From NCBI GenBank assembly GCA_963920575.1, contig OY986974.1:20254248-20318247 (forward strand): a stretch of DNA of 64,000 bases, read 5' to 3'. The stretch is from Narthecium ossifragum. Its lineage: Eukaryota > Streptophyta > Magnoliopsida > Dioscoreales > Nartheciaceae. Positions 41,607-52,493 of this stretch are shown one piece after another. The position numbers and the translations under genes are program-made. Each line of letters begins with the position of its first letter. Position 1 is the stretch's first letter. Under the pieces are notes generated by a model, which did no database searches, was not told the origin of the DNA, and saw nothing but the letters and a program-made list of their open reading frames with translations.

Positions 41607-42908
41607 ATGGTTCGTCCAAGGGAAAAAAAACCCCCGAAGCCCAACACGTTTCACATGCCCTGTGGAGAGATGACAATCACTTTGGGTGACGTGAGCCGTA
41701 TATTGGGCATCCCCGTCGCCGGTAGGCCGCTTGAAGAGTGCAAGCTGAAAATCTCCCAGCTGAAAGCGCTTATGAAGGTTAATTTGGGAGTCAGTGAATC
41801 AGAGGCCGCGAGCCAGTTGGATGGGAGAGGGTTGTCAGTCACTATGACCTGGCTGAGGAGAGAGTGCACTCTCCGTAAGGTCGCCCTGGAGTGCTCTGTT
41901 AAGGCATACATCATGTATCTGCTGGGTTGCACCCTTTTTGTGACAAGTCGGGGTTGAAGGTTCACGTGTCCTGCCTTTCTGCCCTCACGGACTTGGATAC
42001 CGTGCGTGAGTATGCGTGGGGTGCCGCCGGCCTCATCTACCTCTATCGCATGCTTGGCTCTGCTAGTCGATGGAGGACAAGGGCAATTGGCGGATACTTG
42101 ACTTTGTTGAAGGTACGTACTTTTAAAACATCTGCTTTGTGATATAATACCAATAATTGTGTCTGACCCACAATTTTTTAATCAATGCAGGCATGGATAT
42201 ATGATCACCTCCCGGTAATTATAAAGCCACAGACCGACCCAGAATACACAGTTGACAAGCCGACTGCTCTTGCATGGCTGGATCACAAAGATCCAGGTTA
42301 GGATCCGGAAATGGCTCTGCTTCAATGGCGCGTAGAGATTGATTCCCTGAGTAGACATCAGGCGAGTTGTAATCTGTGTCTTACTCCGAGTTGAATTTTG
42401 TAATCTATTCAGTTTTGATTAAATATTGATTCCCTTAGTATGAGTATGGTTGCAAGTTGTGTGGGACCCATACGTCAGACATAGAAGAGGCCCCTTCCCT
42501 CGTGACGATATTAGCTTTTTCCTCGGCACCATAAGCGGCGGGGAGCACGTCGAGCCGTACCATCCTGATCGGGTGCTTCGTCAATTCGGGATCATACAGA
42601 CCATTCCCGTCGCCCCACTAAGGCCAACCCACTTCCACATGGGAGCCAAGGAGACTGCCCGAGGGCACAAGAGGGCCTTCCACTACGAGCTGCGTTTATG
42701 GGCTGATTGGCCAAGCCACTGCACTGCTCTATGCTGGACGGGCAAGTATGCTATCCGTGGGTATGACTACGTGGATGAGTATTATGACTGGTATCAATCC
42801 ATATCTCATGTGAAGGTCATAAACCCAGAGCGGAGGACTTTCCAGGCTGAACATGCAGATGATTATCTGCCGGCGAAGGTAACTTTTAGAAATTCTAAAT
42901 GGAAATGA
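41607..42908 (+). pseudogene. Plant mobile domain (PMD, MAIN-like) gene inside the MULE, disrupted
   Basis: The first exon from ATG 41607 reads NTFHMPCGEMTITLGDVSRI and LGIPVAGRPLEECK, the standard opening of the plant mobile domain (PF10536 family). A missing base in a T run near 41937 shifts the frame; reading resumes in another frame with VREYAWGAAGLIYLYRML and GGYLTLLK up to a donor (AAG/GTACGT, about 42112). The next exon (from 42191, AWIYDHLPVIIKPQ) has an in-frame TAG at about 42299. The last part (from about 42452) reads VVWDPYVRHRRGPFPRDD, then WTGKYAIRGYDYVDEYYDWY. PMD proteins occur both as host genes (MAIN/MAIL) and as transposon cargo. One frameshift and one stop make this copy a pseudogene unless they are sequence errors. 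Confidence 0.85.
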
Positions 42909-42958
42909 AATACTAGCGCATAATATTATGTCTAATTTGTTTCGAAAAAACTCGATAT

Positions 42959-43660
42959 TCAGTATGATCGGATTGTCACGATCATCGACGACACCATGGC
43001 GCACTTGGTGGATACGTTTTCAGGATCTTGTTGCTTTATAGTGTTCAGGATTTGCCGTGGCTTCACTAGGTTTGCTGATATCGTAACCACCATATCATTT
43101 TGTTCAGCAGATAATCTTTCGGTGAATGAGTGACCCTCGAGGTGATCCGCATGGGGGTGATTGTGGACTCCGCAAATAACTCTGAGCATCCAATCATCAT
43201 CAGATACAAGCTTCACACCCTGAAGCTTGAAAGGACATCCACACTTCTTCGTCTCGGAGTCGACGGATTTTTTCCTTCGATTGGTAAATTTTTTCTTCCC
43301 GCTATCATCTTTCTTTATAGTTTTCCGATACTCTCCACTACGCTCACATGCCAACGTAATCCTCGGCTTTCTACCACACCCCCCGACCTCTGAATTCTTT
43401 GTCACAATCACCAGCCCATTCTGCCTCCCAACTGTCTGTACCCATTGGACAAGTGCTTGTCGACTTTGAAATATCTATAATCAAACAATAAGAATTATGT
43501 TAATCAAACAATAAGAATTATGTAAATGAACTTTAAACCTAGTTGTCGTCCAGCAAGATATAGCGATTAGATAACATACCGTATTGGTCGTGAATTCCAG
43601 GGTGTAGTCGTGAGTAATTATAGCTCCTACACCGCTCGCATCAGTAGAAACATGCTCCTG
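42959..43660 (-). pseudogene. MULE transposase, N-terminal FAR1-like DNA-binding part only
   Basis: Minus strand, at least two exons. The first (about 43660-43580) reads EHVSTDASGVGAIITHDY to a donor (ACG/GTATGT). After an intron, the second starts at 43474 with IFQSRQALVQWVQTVGRQNG. It continues with RKPRITLACERSGEY, the cysteine-containing KKCGCPFKLQGVKL, and WMLRVICGVHNHPHADH. These are the FAR1/WRKY-GCM1-type zinc-binding features of plant Mutator-like transposases. It then reads SANLVKPRQILNTIKQQDPE before similarity stops at about 43010. The DDE catalytic domain and the zinc knuckle that normally follow are absent, so no active transposase can be made. It converges on the PMD gene. Confidence 0.9.
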
Positions 43661-43689
43661 AATGTAAGTAAAGAGTTAGTAAGGCAAGT

Positions 43690-43905
43690 AGCCAACACTG
43701 TGTTCACATCGGTACCATGGTATCGGTATACGAAACGTATTATTCGGTATCAATTTACCGGTATATAACGCTATAGTTTCGGTGGATACGTACCTGTATA
43801 CATAGCATACTAATCGGTACTATGTTACCGGTGCATAAAGCCAAAGTATCGGTGGACACATACCGATACGTTGACGTTTTCTGTCGGTCTGATACTACCG
43901 ATCAA
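43690..43905. repeat. Right subterminal TACCGATA/TATCGGTA motif array of the MULE
   Basis: Words such as GGTATCGGTATACG, ATTTACCGGTATA, TAATCGGTACTATG, GTATCGGTGG, ATACCGATACG and ACTACCGATC cluster in 215 bp, mirroring the left array at 41320-41570. Confidence 0.72.
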
Positions 43906-44462
43906 AACGCGATCCGGGAAGGAAAAAAAAACAAGAGAAGAGGAAATGTATATTTTTTGAGGGCCTTTCCTCATCTCCTTCGCTCCAGCATTCGTCTTTT
44001 CCATCCATTTTGACCTAACACACATTGAATTGACAATGTATAATAGGGAGGGCTTGTGTGAGTTGAAGACCTAGGCCTTGGAGGAGGTGGTTAGGGCTTG
44101 GAGGATAAGAAAGAAGATAGAATATGATGAGGGTAGGGAAGAACTATCTAGGATGGAGGGGGAGTGAGTAAGTTGAAGATCTAGGGCTTGGAGGAGATGG
44201 TTAGGGCTTGGAGGAGGTGGTTTGAGGAGTTTTAGGATTTGTAGAAAATGGTGAAAATGATAGCTAGAGGTAGGAGAAGATGTGGTGTTGTGGTGTATTG
44301 AGAAATAATTTGTTAAGGTAGATTAGGTTTTATGGTGTATTGCGTTTTAGAAGGTTATTTTGGACATTCAATCAATGGATGTTTTGGGTATGAAAATTAT
44401 GTTAAGTAGATATAGTGCGGTGAGTCCAAACTGTGGTGCGGATAGCCGCACCCTAAAATTAA

Positions 44463-44980
44463 TTCAATATATTTGGGATCACCTGTTTTGTCAGTAAGAC
44501 TCATGTAAGGGCTTTTTCGCTATATTAAATATGTTAAAAGCTTCTTTTCGAATGCGTAATAAAATAACCCTAACCCAATCTCTCATTTCTCTTACTCCCG
44601 ATAGCTCCGTTGTCCCGATCCCGACCTCGTCGCCGAGCCGCTCCGCCCTCAAACCCATCACCTCCGACGTCGGTGACGCCGCCGCTGCCGTGTTCTCGCC
44701 ACCCTTGCCAACCCTAATCCACCTCAAATAGATTCTTCGATCTGGTGACCTCTCTCTCTCTATCTCGATCTCGAGATCTGGTGAGATTCTTTGAGTGGGA
44801 GGTTTATTTTGTTAAGGGGTGGTGATCTCCTCGTTTATTTTGTTGAGATAGGTTAAATATAATATACACGGCGTCCATGAGCTCGCCGGCCGCCCCACTC
44901 CCATCTCCCCCCAATTGCCGGCTCCCGTACCCCTCTCCCCCCGCATCGGTTCTCCTTGTCTTCGGCAGAACGTCAGCGCC
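44463..44980. other. Intergenic DNA between MULE and INDH, no firm gene
   Basis: A 66-codon frame at 44531-44731 (MLKASFRMRNKITLTQSLIS ...) is basic and Ser-rich like a mitochondrial presequence and might be the missing first exon of INDH. No splice donor in suitable phase can be fixed, so it is not annotated as coding. (CT)n-rich sequence lies at about 44752-44775. Confidence 0.3.
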
Positions 44981-45037
44981 AAGTTGAGAGAGGTGCGAAG
45001 GGATTGCCCATACTTGGATACCGTCGATCACCAGGTT
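44981..45037 (+). pseudogene. Short USP39/Sad1-like fragment (tentative)
   Basis: The frame reads KLREVRRDCPYLDTVDHQV. RRDCPYLDTV followed by a Q-V step matches the conserved start of the zinc-finger UBP region of USP39/Sad1, a spliceosomal tri-snRNP protein, and then the match is lost. Only about 15 residues support it. The alternative is that KLRE plus the GAG/GTGCGA donor is the end of the missing INDH first exon, since INDH exon 2 begins with GIKDIIAV in phase 0; but no in-frame ATG is present upstream. Confidence 0.35.
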
Positions 45038-45843
45038 GATCTCGTGGCCTCTCTTCATTCTTTGGTTTTGGGAAAAAGATTATATCTCGTAAACTTTTGA
45101 TTTCGGTTGGTTTTTGGTGTCCTACGGTCTCTGAATTGGGTGTGGGACTAAATTGTTGTTATTCTACTTCATGCTATGTATGTTAGATAGGCACAACTAT
45201 GAATGAGATTTCTAAATGTGGTGAATTCATCTTGGATTTTGACTTTCTGTTTCGAACTTGAATTGAATTTTTTTATAATCTCTCCTGAAGATTCATTGTA
45301 ATTTTTCAAAGTATGTTCAATCATTAAAGTATGGTTCTTGATAGTGAACATGCCGGACTGAGAATGACTGGCGTTTCTTATTTAATACCATGAGGGATCA
45401 TGTTTTGGAAATTTTTGCACATTAAGAACATACTGCCCTTTTGTATCTTTTCTTTCCTTTGGTTTGATTTTCACGAGTAATCCCATCATTATATGTTTCT
45501 ATGAGTTCCATTTTATTGCCAATTCCACAAGTTTTCTTCTTTTCATCTAGCTTGAAAGATGTCATTCAAGAAAGTATTTTAAGTCAATTTATGCAGTTCT
45601 GCTCTTTAAATGCATTCGACAAAGCCATGCACAACCAGATGAAAAGAAACCATGAAAATTCAATAAAGGACAGAATCAAGGTGGATCATATAACTTGTGA
45701 GGTTTTACTTGGTGTTCTCTTTGATATTTTGATTTGGAGGATAAGGACCTCTAGAGTCTAGAAAAGACTGATTATTTTTAATATGGCCTGCATAATGAAT
45801 ACGCACATATGCATAAGAATGAGCTACTTTTGCTTCGATTGAG
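45038..45843. other. Likely INDH first intron or 5' region, no gene seen
   Basis: AT-rich with T-rich stretches, intron-like. Short ORFs here have no recognisable content. Confidence 0.4.
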
Positions 45844-48800
45844 GGGATCAAAGATATTATAGCGGTCGCCTCTGGAAAAGGCGGCGTCGGCAAGTCCACG
45901 ACTGCTGGTATTCTGTTGATCTCGATATGTTTTCGCCTTTTGGAATTAATGGGTGTTCAAGAATGGTTATGGTGGTCTGCTAAGCTCTTATTTGTAGAAC
46001 TTTGTTTGGCATTTAGGAGATCTTTTTCTAGACAGATGGAGCTAATAGATAGATAGGCGCAATGTTAAATGTGGGAACCAATATTTTGGTTAGAAGATTT
46101 AATAGACTGATAGTGGATCATCTGCATATGGGAATTGGCCTGTAGACTTCAATAATCAAGGGTATTTTGGTTTGTTATGTAATGTAATTCATGTGGGACT
46201 AAAGTATTGAGTTTATTTAATCCGGAGTTTTCACTGCATATGTAAATGTGGATTATAGAGTCTTTAAGACTATGTGCCCCGGGTGCACTTGTCATGACAT
46301 ATATACCTTTTCTTTTATGTAGCAAATTCATAGATGTCATCATGTTTGTTTAGTCTTTGTGTCTGGATTTGCAGTTAATTTGGCTGTTGCACTTGCAAAG
46401 GCATGTCAACTCAGGGTGGGATTGCTAGATGCTGATATTTATGGGCCATCGATCCCTACCATGATGAAGCTCCATGGAAAGCCAAAAGTGAGTGAAGGTG
46501 TTATCTCCTTTTTTGCATGTTACATGTCTACTATCACAAAGTGATATTTAGGCTCATATCTTTAAAAGCTATTTGATACTTCAATGATTCATTATTTGAA
46601 GAGATGAATGAAACAAATTAGATTGACTAACAGGTCGTCCATATTGAAACGTGATGTGGTTTATCACACATGATTGTTCACCAAAGGCATAATAATTGGT
46701 ATATACTGTGCATGTGCATTTAGATCAACAGTTAACATGAAATGGCATGGACTGGTACAAAACATCTCATTTAGATAACGAGGTCCTAGTTTCTTGCTTA
46801 GTATGACATTATTAATTATTATTTGGAGTCAACCTAAACGTATGGATGACATAATTCAGATTCGACATTGAATTGTGAACATGTGGAAATGTTGAAGTGA
46901 TAAGACTTGTTAACATTGTAGATATTAAATTGTCACATCTTCAACCATGAGTCATCTCAATGATTATATGGTGTTGACAAAAGCCATCTGAAACCCAATT
47001 CCAAAACCCAATTCCACAACTGTAGGGGTGCAAGGAAAATGTTGACAATTGAAATGGATTTAATCTTTTTCACAACATTTTCTGAAAGATTTGAAGAAGA
47101 AAAATAGCTCTCTAACAATATAACAATCACTTCACCCAACCATCCCTGTCCCCATCAATCCTCTTATTGATGTGATTGATGAATGCCACGAGAGTAGCAA
47201 CTATGATGCCCTTTTAGGAATGCTTGTTATATGTTTCCACATTAGTATTTTGAATCATTTAAACTGGACTTCTCTTTCATTTATCTCAAAAGATGATATC
47301 TCTGTAGTATTTGTGATCATCTTGGCTTAAAATCAAGTTCCAATACTTGCACGATGTTATCCCTTATTCTGCTTTACTAGTTGCAAATGTAATATTCATT
47401 GTTATGCAATATTCATTTGCATAGACCCTTTTCCCTTAGTGTAGTGATTAATGAGGAGCTTCTTTGGAGCTGGCTTTTGTTATTTCTTGATACGTCAGAT
47501 CTCATTATTTGGATTTATTTTAAATTGGTATGACTCGGTATTCCAGATATGAAGATGCTTCCTATTGAAAACCATGGGGTGCAGTGCATGTCAATTGGGT
47601 TCCTAGTTGACAAGGATGTGCCAATTGTGTGGAGAGGTCCCATGGTTTGTCCTTTTTTCATGTTGTGTCTTTATTTATCAATTGTCAATGACCTGGATTC
47701 ACCCTTGAATTGTATGATTCACTTTCCATGGCACATTTGTTTTCATCAACTATGGGTGTAAAAGAAGCTTCATTGTCACGAATGATTTTTTTATCGTCTC
47801 GTTAAGCATAAACTGGCAGAAGCTTTTTGCTACTGCTACTATCTGTTCCTCATTCTTTTTCTGATGTTAATGGAATTCATTCTCATCAAAAGATGTATAA
47901 GGGTGTGAAAAAAGAGCTTAGTTAACAGTTACATGGCTATTTTTTCTTCAACTTCCTGTTGTGAGTGAGCTCCTGAATAGCTATTATCATATTTAGGTTA
48001 CTGGTTTCTTGTATCGACAGTATTGCTACTTTTATGTAACATCCAATTGGTCTGAGCAAAGGATAATTCTTCCTCTTTTAAACACATAGTGGATGTGAAG
48101 ATTATAACTAGGATTATAGGATTGTTTTAGAATCTCTCTGCCAAGATTCTGGGTTATCGAAGATGGTCCTGAATCCTAGATTACAAAATCTTGACTCTAG
48201 CCTCATAAAATATCAACTTTAAAGGAAAAGAACTTGGTATATTTGGATCCTTGACTACTTCAATTAACTTCAGAGATAGTATGATTGAATGCTGTCTTCT
48301 ATTCATATTTAGTAGCTAGTAATTGCCAAATGATGCACAAGAATGCTTAAAATTCTCCATTGCTGATCCGTAAAGTTGCGAGTTGGAGATCAACCCTAGA
48401 TGATTCTCATACTACTGTTCTCATGGTTCTTTCACCTTTCATGTACAAACTCAAGGTCGTTTGTAGGATGGTAAGTGATACAAACCCAACTGAATTGCCT
48501 CGTGATTGTAAGTGTAACAAACACCTATTTTTCTTTCATGGCCAGGTAATGAGTGCCCTTGAAAAATTGACAAGAGGAGTTGCATGGGGAGAGCTTGATA
48601 TTCTAGTGGTAGATATGCCACCTGGAACTGGAGATGCTCAGCTTTCCATTTCTCAAAGATTGCAATTATCTGGTAATCTGAGCATAAAACTTGTACAATT
48701 CATAACGCACTTTAATGCCTATATGATGCTCAGTTGCTTTGGGATGCCATATGCATCTATACTTGCCCAATACGATCAATGGTTACAAGCTTATTCAACT

Positions 48801-50208
48801 ACTCGTGTTCGTACTATGTGTAGTGTTCATCTGGTATAAGTAATCAGATTAAAAATTTTTGGTTTCATTCCAAAATAGAATCACATTCTGTTATTGTGTT
48901 TACCCACATTTATAATTTTTTCTTGCTCCTTGACTTTTCATTTAGTTCAGATCAGTTCACTCAGATTACCAGAATTGAGAAAAGTTTTCGGCATGCAGTT
49001 TGGACCAACTCACAATCTCAGTTCAAGGTGGCTCATGTTGTGTTTTGGGTTCATTAGATAAGTAGGTACTGAGATTTGATCGCATTACTTGGACAATTTA
49101 CATATGTGTGTGTGTGTGTACGCGCACACACACACCCCTACGCGCGCACGCGCGCGCACACACACACATATAAATACATACATACATGTCAATGGCTCTG
49201 TCAACCTGTCTAGACTGGCATTCTGCCAGGGTTTTAAGTATAAGCTTAGGATTGTAAGTGTTCTTGCCAACCAATAGTGATAATAAGCCTCGACCTTTTG
49301 TTGCTTGTACGTAATATCACAATTGGCTTGATGTTAGTTGTATCTTTGCACAATTTTAGTTGTTAGAGTTTGTTATCAGTAACATGAATGATATGCCACC
49401 AAAAGACATAACATGAAGAAGTTTTGCGTTCACATGTAAATTAAAATACATATTGTAGTTTAACCTCATTATGCCCCAAGCAGTTTGCCACTGTTGAACT
49501 CAGGTTCCTTGATTAAGAATGCTGGCTTACCTTTTGCTTGGTGTCTTATAGTCTCATCTTCTTTTGGTGTAAAAGATGATGTCCTCTGTTATGGTCCTAA
49601 AGTACTAACTAGGACACTGCCCCTTCCCTTCCTTAATTCCTTAATAGAAGCAGCCTTGCATTCACCTGTTATCGTTCATTGAGAAGTATCTTTTTTTCTT
49701 TTTTCTTTTTTCTTTTTTCTTTTTAAATTCATAGGTTACTTTCATGTGTTATATGTAATATTTTTCTGTTTAATGTGTTGCAGTTTTATGAAAGCATTTT
49801 TTCTTTGTATATTATTGGTGGTGGATAAATTCACTCACTAGGTTTATTAGAACCTAAAAATATCTCTTCAAGTTGTTGGGACTTAATGGTTATTTATTAA
49901 GTTAGGAATCTCTTTTGCTATTTGTGGTTTTCATATTTCTTATTCCTTTTGCATATTTTCTTTTGTGTGTGCAGGTGCTCTGGTTGTTTCAACTCCCCAG
50001 GATATTGCTCTAATTGATGCTCGTAGAGGTGCCAATATGTTTCGCAAAGTTGAAGTTCCTGTATGTTTATCTACTTGCCTTTAAATGTATGATGAAACTT
50101 TTCACTCGGGTCTCAAGCTTTTGATTGCATACTTGATACTTCTGTTGTTGAGTCTTAACCAAGGAATGCAGTGACCGGGCAATCCTCTGTGCCGAAGTCA
50201 CATATGCG

Positions 50209-50287
<79 letters not shown>

Positions 50288-52493
50288 AGGGAGGGAGGGA
50301 GGGAGGGAGGGGGAGGGAGGGAGGGAGGGCGGGAGGGCGGGAGGGAGGGAGAGGGAGGGGGGGAGAGAGAGGGGGAGCGAGAGAGAGGGAGGGGGAGGGG
50401 GGGGAGGGAGGGAGAGGGAGAGGGATAGAGGAGGTGAGAGTGTGAGAGATAGGAGAGGAGAAGAATTAGGAGGTGTGGGTAGGAAAGGAGATGTGGACAC
50501 TGGACGAGAGGATTCCGGTGTTAATGGAGTCCAGATCTTGGGATAGAATTAGGGGTTGTTTGGTAGCTTGCATTAGGCAACGCATTTGTAACACACACAT
50601 GAGAGCATGGATTACCATGCCGCTAGCACTGAGCATGGATTTGCCATGCCCGATCAGTACATAAATGTATGCGAGTGAGCTAGGGAGGGAGAGAGTTTGA
50701 GTTTGCCTGCATCTAAAAATTTCATGATAATCCAAAATTTGATCATGACAACATTAAGACGCTGATTTTTCTTGGTTCCTAATAGCCTTGCTCGGTTATA
50801 TAAGGTAAAATGAACCCACAATATTAACAACTTAATATTCGATGAAGTGTTCCATTAACACTTGTTCTTATATGTTAGGAGTTTTTATAGTAGTAAAATT
50901 TGCATTGAGGGTTACTACTTATAAGTATAGAAGCCACCATAATGAAGATTGAATCGAAAGAATAGGTACCCAATGTCATATGTGTTATGTTGTGAGATGA
51001 GTGACACTTAGGGTGAAAATAAACTAGGCTATTGAGGCTATATTTCTAGGTCCTATGGCTTTGTAACAACATGCAATTTTTGGTGATGAGTTGACATGGA
51101 GCAATTAGTATTGATTCAAACCATGATCAGTTGGCAGTATTGAACACTCAGACAAATCTGTTAAGGTCAACATTGTTTCATCTAACCAGATGGTACTGTG
51201 CCATTAGAAGAGCACCTACAGAGTACCACTACATTTTATCAAGCTAGCAATTGCTACAATGCGTGATGGCTCTCCCTATAGTTTCTTGTATAGCATAGGA
51301 TAACGATTGGCGTAAGCTATGGTCCGAACCTTTTTCCAGTCTGTGATCTATTTCAAGGATGGTTATGCCGGTCGAAGTATGTAATGCCACGGACTGATGC
51401 ATAATTACCAGTGTGATGCCTGTATCGGCACAAACCTTGTGCCAATACATGTATTTGTGCCCAATGTCGGCACGGTAATCCATGTTCTATTTGTTGACTT
51501 GTTCTATTTTTCTTGCTCAAATGTTTCCTAATTGACTTGTATTTATATTATCCCTCACAAATGAAACAACCTGCGATCAATGGTTGACCTGAAAACCAGT
51601 CCTGCCAGAATTTTGATGTCAACTTGGAATTGTTCAGTTCTGGTCCCAGTTTTCTGATGTGTATGAAAGTTTGCTGCTACTCCTTTGACATCTGTACTCA
51701 TCAAAGATATAGTTTAAAACTTACACTGCTTTAAAGTTATTAGTTACACTTTGTTTCAGTAAATTAGTTGTTGGTATAGTGCATCCTTCAATCGTCATAG
51801 TTCATATTTTTATCTTGCAGGTTTTGGGCCTAATTGAGAACATGAGCTGTTTCAAGTGCTCAAACTGTGGCGAAAAATCATACATATTTGGACAAGGAGG
51901 AGCAAGAAAGACCGCAGATATGAGTATGGATTTCCTTGGTGAGGTAGGTTAATCAGTACTCTATCCACGAACAAAATATTAAATGTTTTGACCTGTAGCA
52001 CAAACACTTTCCCTTCATCTTTTCCTATTTTGTCAGAACTGACTGAAGTTTCTTTGAAAATTTTCCAAGAGAAATTGATAGAACTGATTAAACTTTTGAA
52101 GCTTAGCCTTCATTGTGCTGCAATTGGTCCCTAACTTTTTTGGTGATTCAAAGCATTCTTTCTCCATCCTTTCAATGGGTTTCGAGGAAACGTTGCTTGC
52201 TTCATTGTATTGATTCTCATACACAACATGAAGTTTATGATAGATGCCTCCTTATTATGTATATGATCTGCAATTTCACGATCCATTCATCTGAATAGTA
52301 AATTGCTCTATTTGTTCAGCAGATACCTTTAGAGGTCGACATCCGGATTTGTTCGGATGAAGGCAATCCAATAGTTATATCGGCACCTCATTCTTGTGCT
52401 GCAAAAGCATATCTTGATGTGGCTAATAAAGTGGTCTCCAGACTGGAGAAGTTGGCAATAATCCGGCAAGCTGGCCCGCAGATAACTTTATGA
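45844..52493 (+). CDS. INDH: INDH/NUBPL: mitochondrial P-loop ATPase for complex I Fe-S cluster assembly
   Basis: Seven exons with consistent phases: 45844-45907, 46375-46497, 47547-47644, 48546-48672, 49975-50060, 51821-51943, 52323-52493 (TGA at 52491-52493); 263 residues shown. Exon 1 above opens [20 protein letters not shown], the deviant Walker A of the Mrp/Nbp35 family; [15 protein letters not shown] and [18 protein letters not shown] are its other nucleotide-binding motifs. [15 protein letters not shown] contains the CxxC that binds a bridging 4Fe-4S cluster. [23 protein letters not shown] and the order of motifs fit NUBPL/IND1 better than Nbp35 or HCF101. The family delivers Fe-S clusters to respiratory complex I in the mitochondrial matrix. 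The first coding exon with the targeting peptide is not identified; an alternative acceptor at 45824 is possible. No stop or frameshift is seen, so the gene is probably functional. Confidence 0.92.
46815..47042 (+). repeat. INDH-intron copy of the 35.5-kb dispersed repeat
   Basis: Lies in the intron between the second and third visible exons. It matches 35525-35738 in the same orientation with about five substitutions, plus a local duplication of ACCCAATTCCA. Confidence 0.88.
49103..49190. repeat. Alternating purine-pyrimidine repeat in INDH intron
   Basis: TGTGTG, then CGCGCACACA, CGCGCGCACGCGCGCGC and ACACACACATA in a row, followed by ATACATACATAC. Long alternating GT/CG DNA can adopt the Z form. 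It lies in the intron after the exon 48546-48672. Confidence 0.9.
49691..49725. repeat. (TTTTTC)n polypyrimidine repeat
   Basis: TTTTTTTCTTTTTTC-type units, about five copies, inside the same INDH intron. Confidence 0.9.
50209..50432. repeat. (GT)n(GA)n(GGGA)n compound microsatellite in INDH intron
   Basis: A GT run, then about 17 GA units, then about 150 bp of GGGA/GGGGA-type purine repeat. The pure homopurine strand could form triplex (H-DNA) structure. ORFs through it are repeat artefacts. It sits about 150 bp after the exon ending at 50060. Confidence 0.95.

Larger units (their letters stand above)
40726..44453. mobile_element. Mutator-like element (3728 bp) with plant mobile domain gene and truncated transposase
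   Basis: The ends GGGTGCGGCTATC.GCACC and its inverted copy extend further with ACA.TTTGGACTCA. The element is flanked by a perfect 9-bp duplication TAAAATTAA (40717-40725 and 44454-44462), the hallmark of Mutator-like transposition. Inside are subterminal arrays of TACCGATA-type motifs (41320-41570 and 43690-43905), a plus-strand plant-mobile-domain gene (41607-42908) and a minus-strand transposase N-terminus (42959-43660), arranged tail to tail. The catalytic part of the transposase is missing, so the copy is non-autonomous, yet the intact target duplication suggests fairly recent movement. Confidence 0.9.

Noticed and set aside
49089..49277. ORFs of Thr-His and Cys-Val repeats
   Set aside because: Translations of the GT/CA microsatellite in an INDH intron.
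50198..50546. ORFs of about 100 codons with Arg-Glu/Gly-Arg or Ser-Leu-Pro repeats
   Set aside because: Translations of the GA/GGGA microsatellite.
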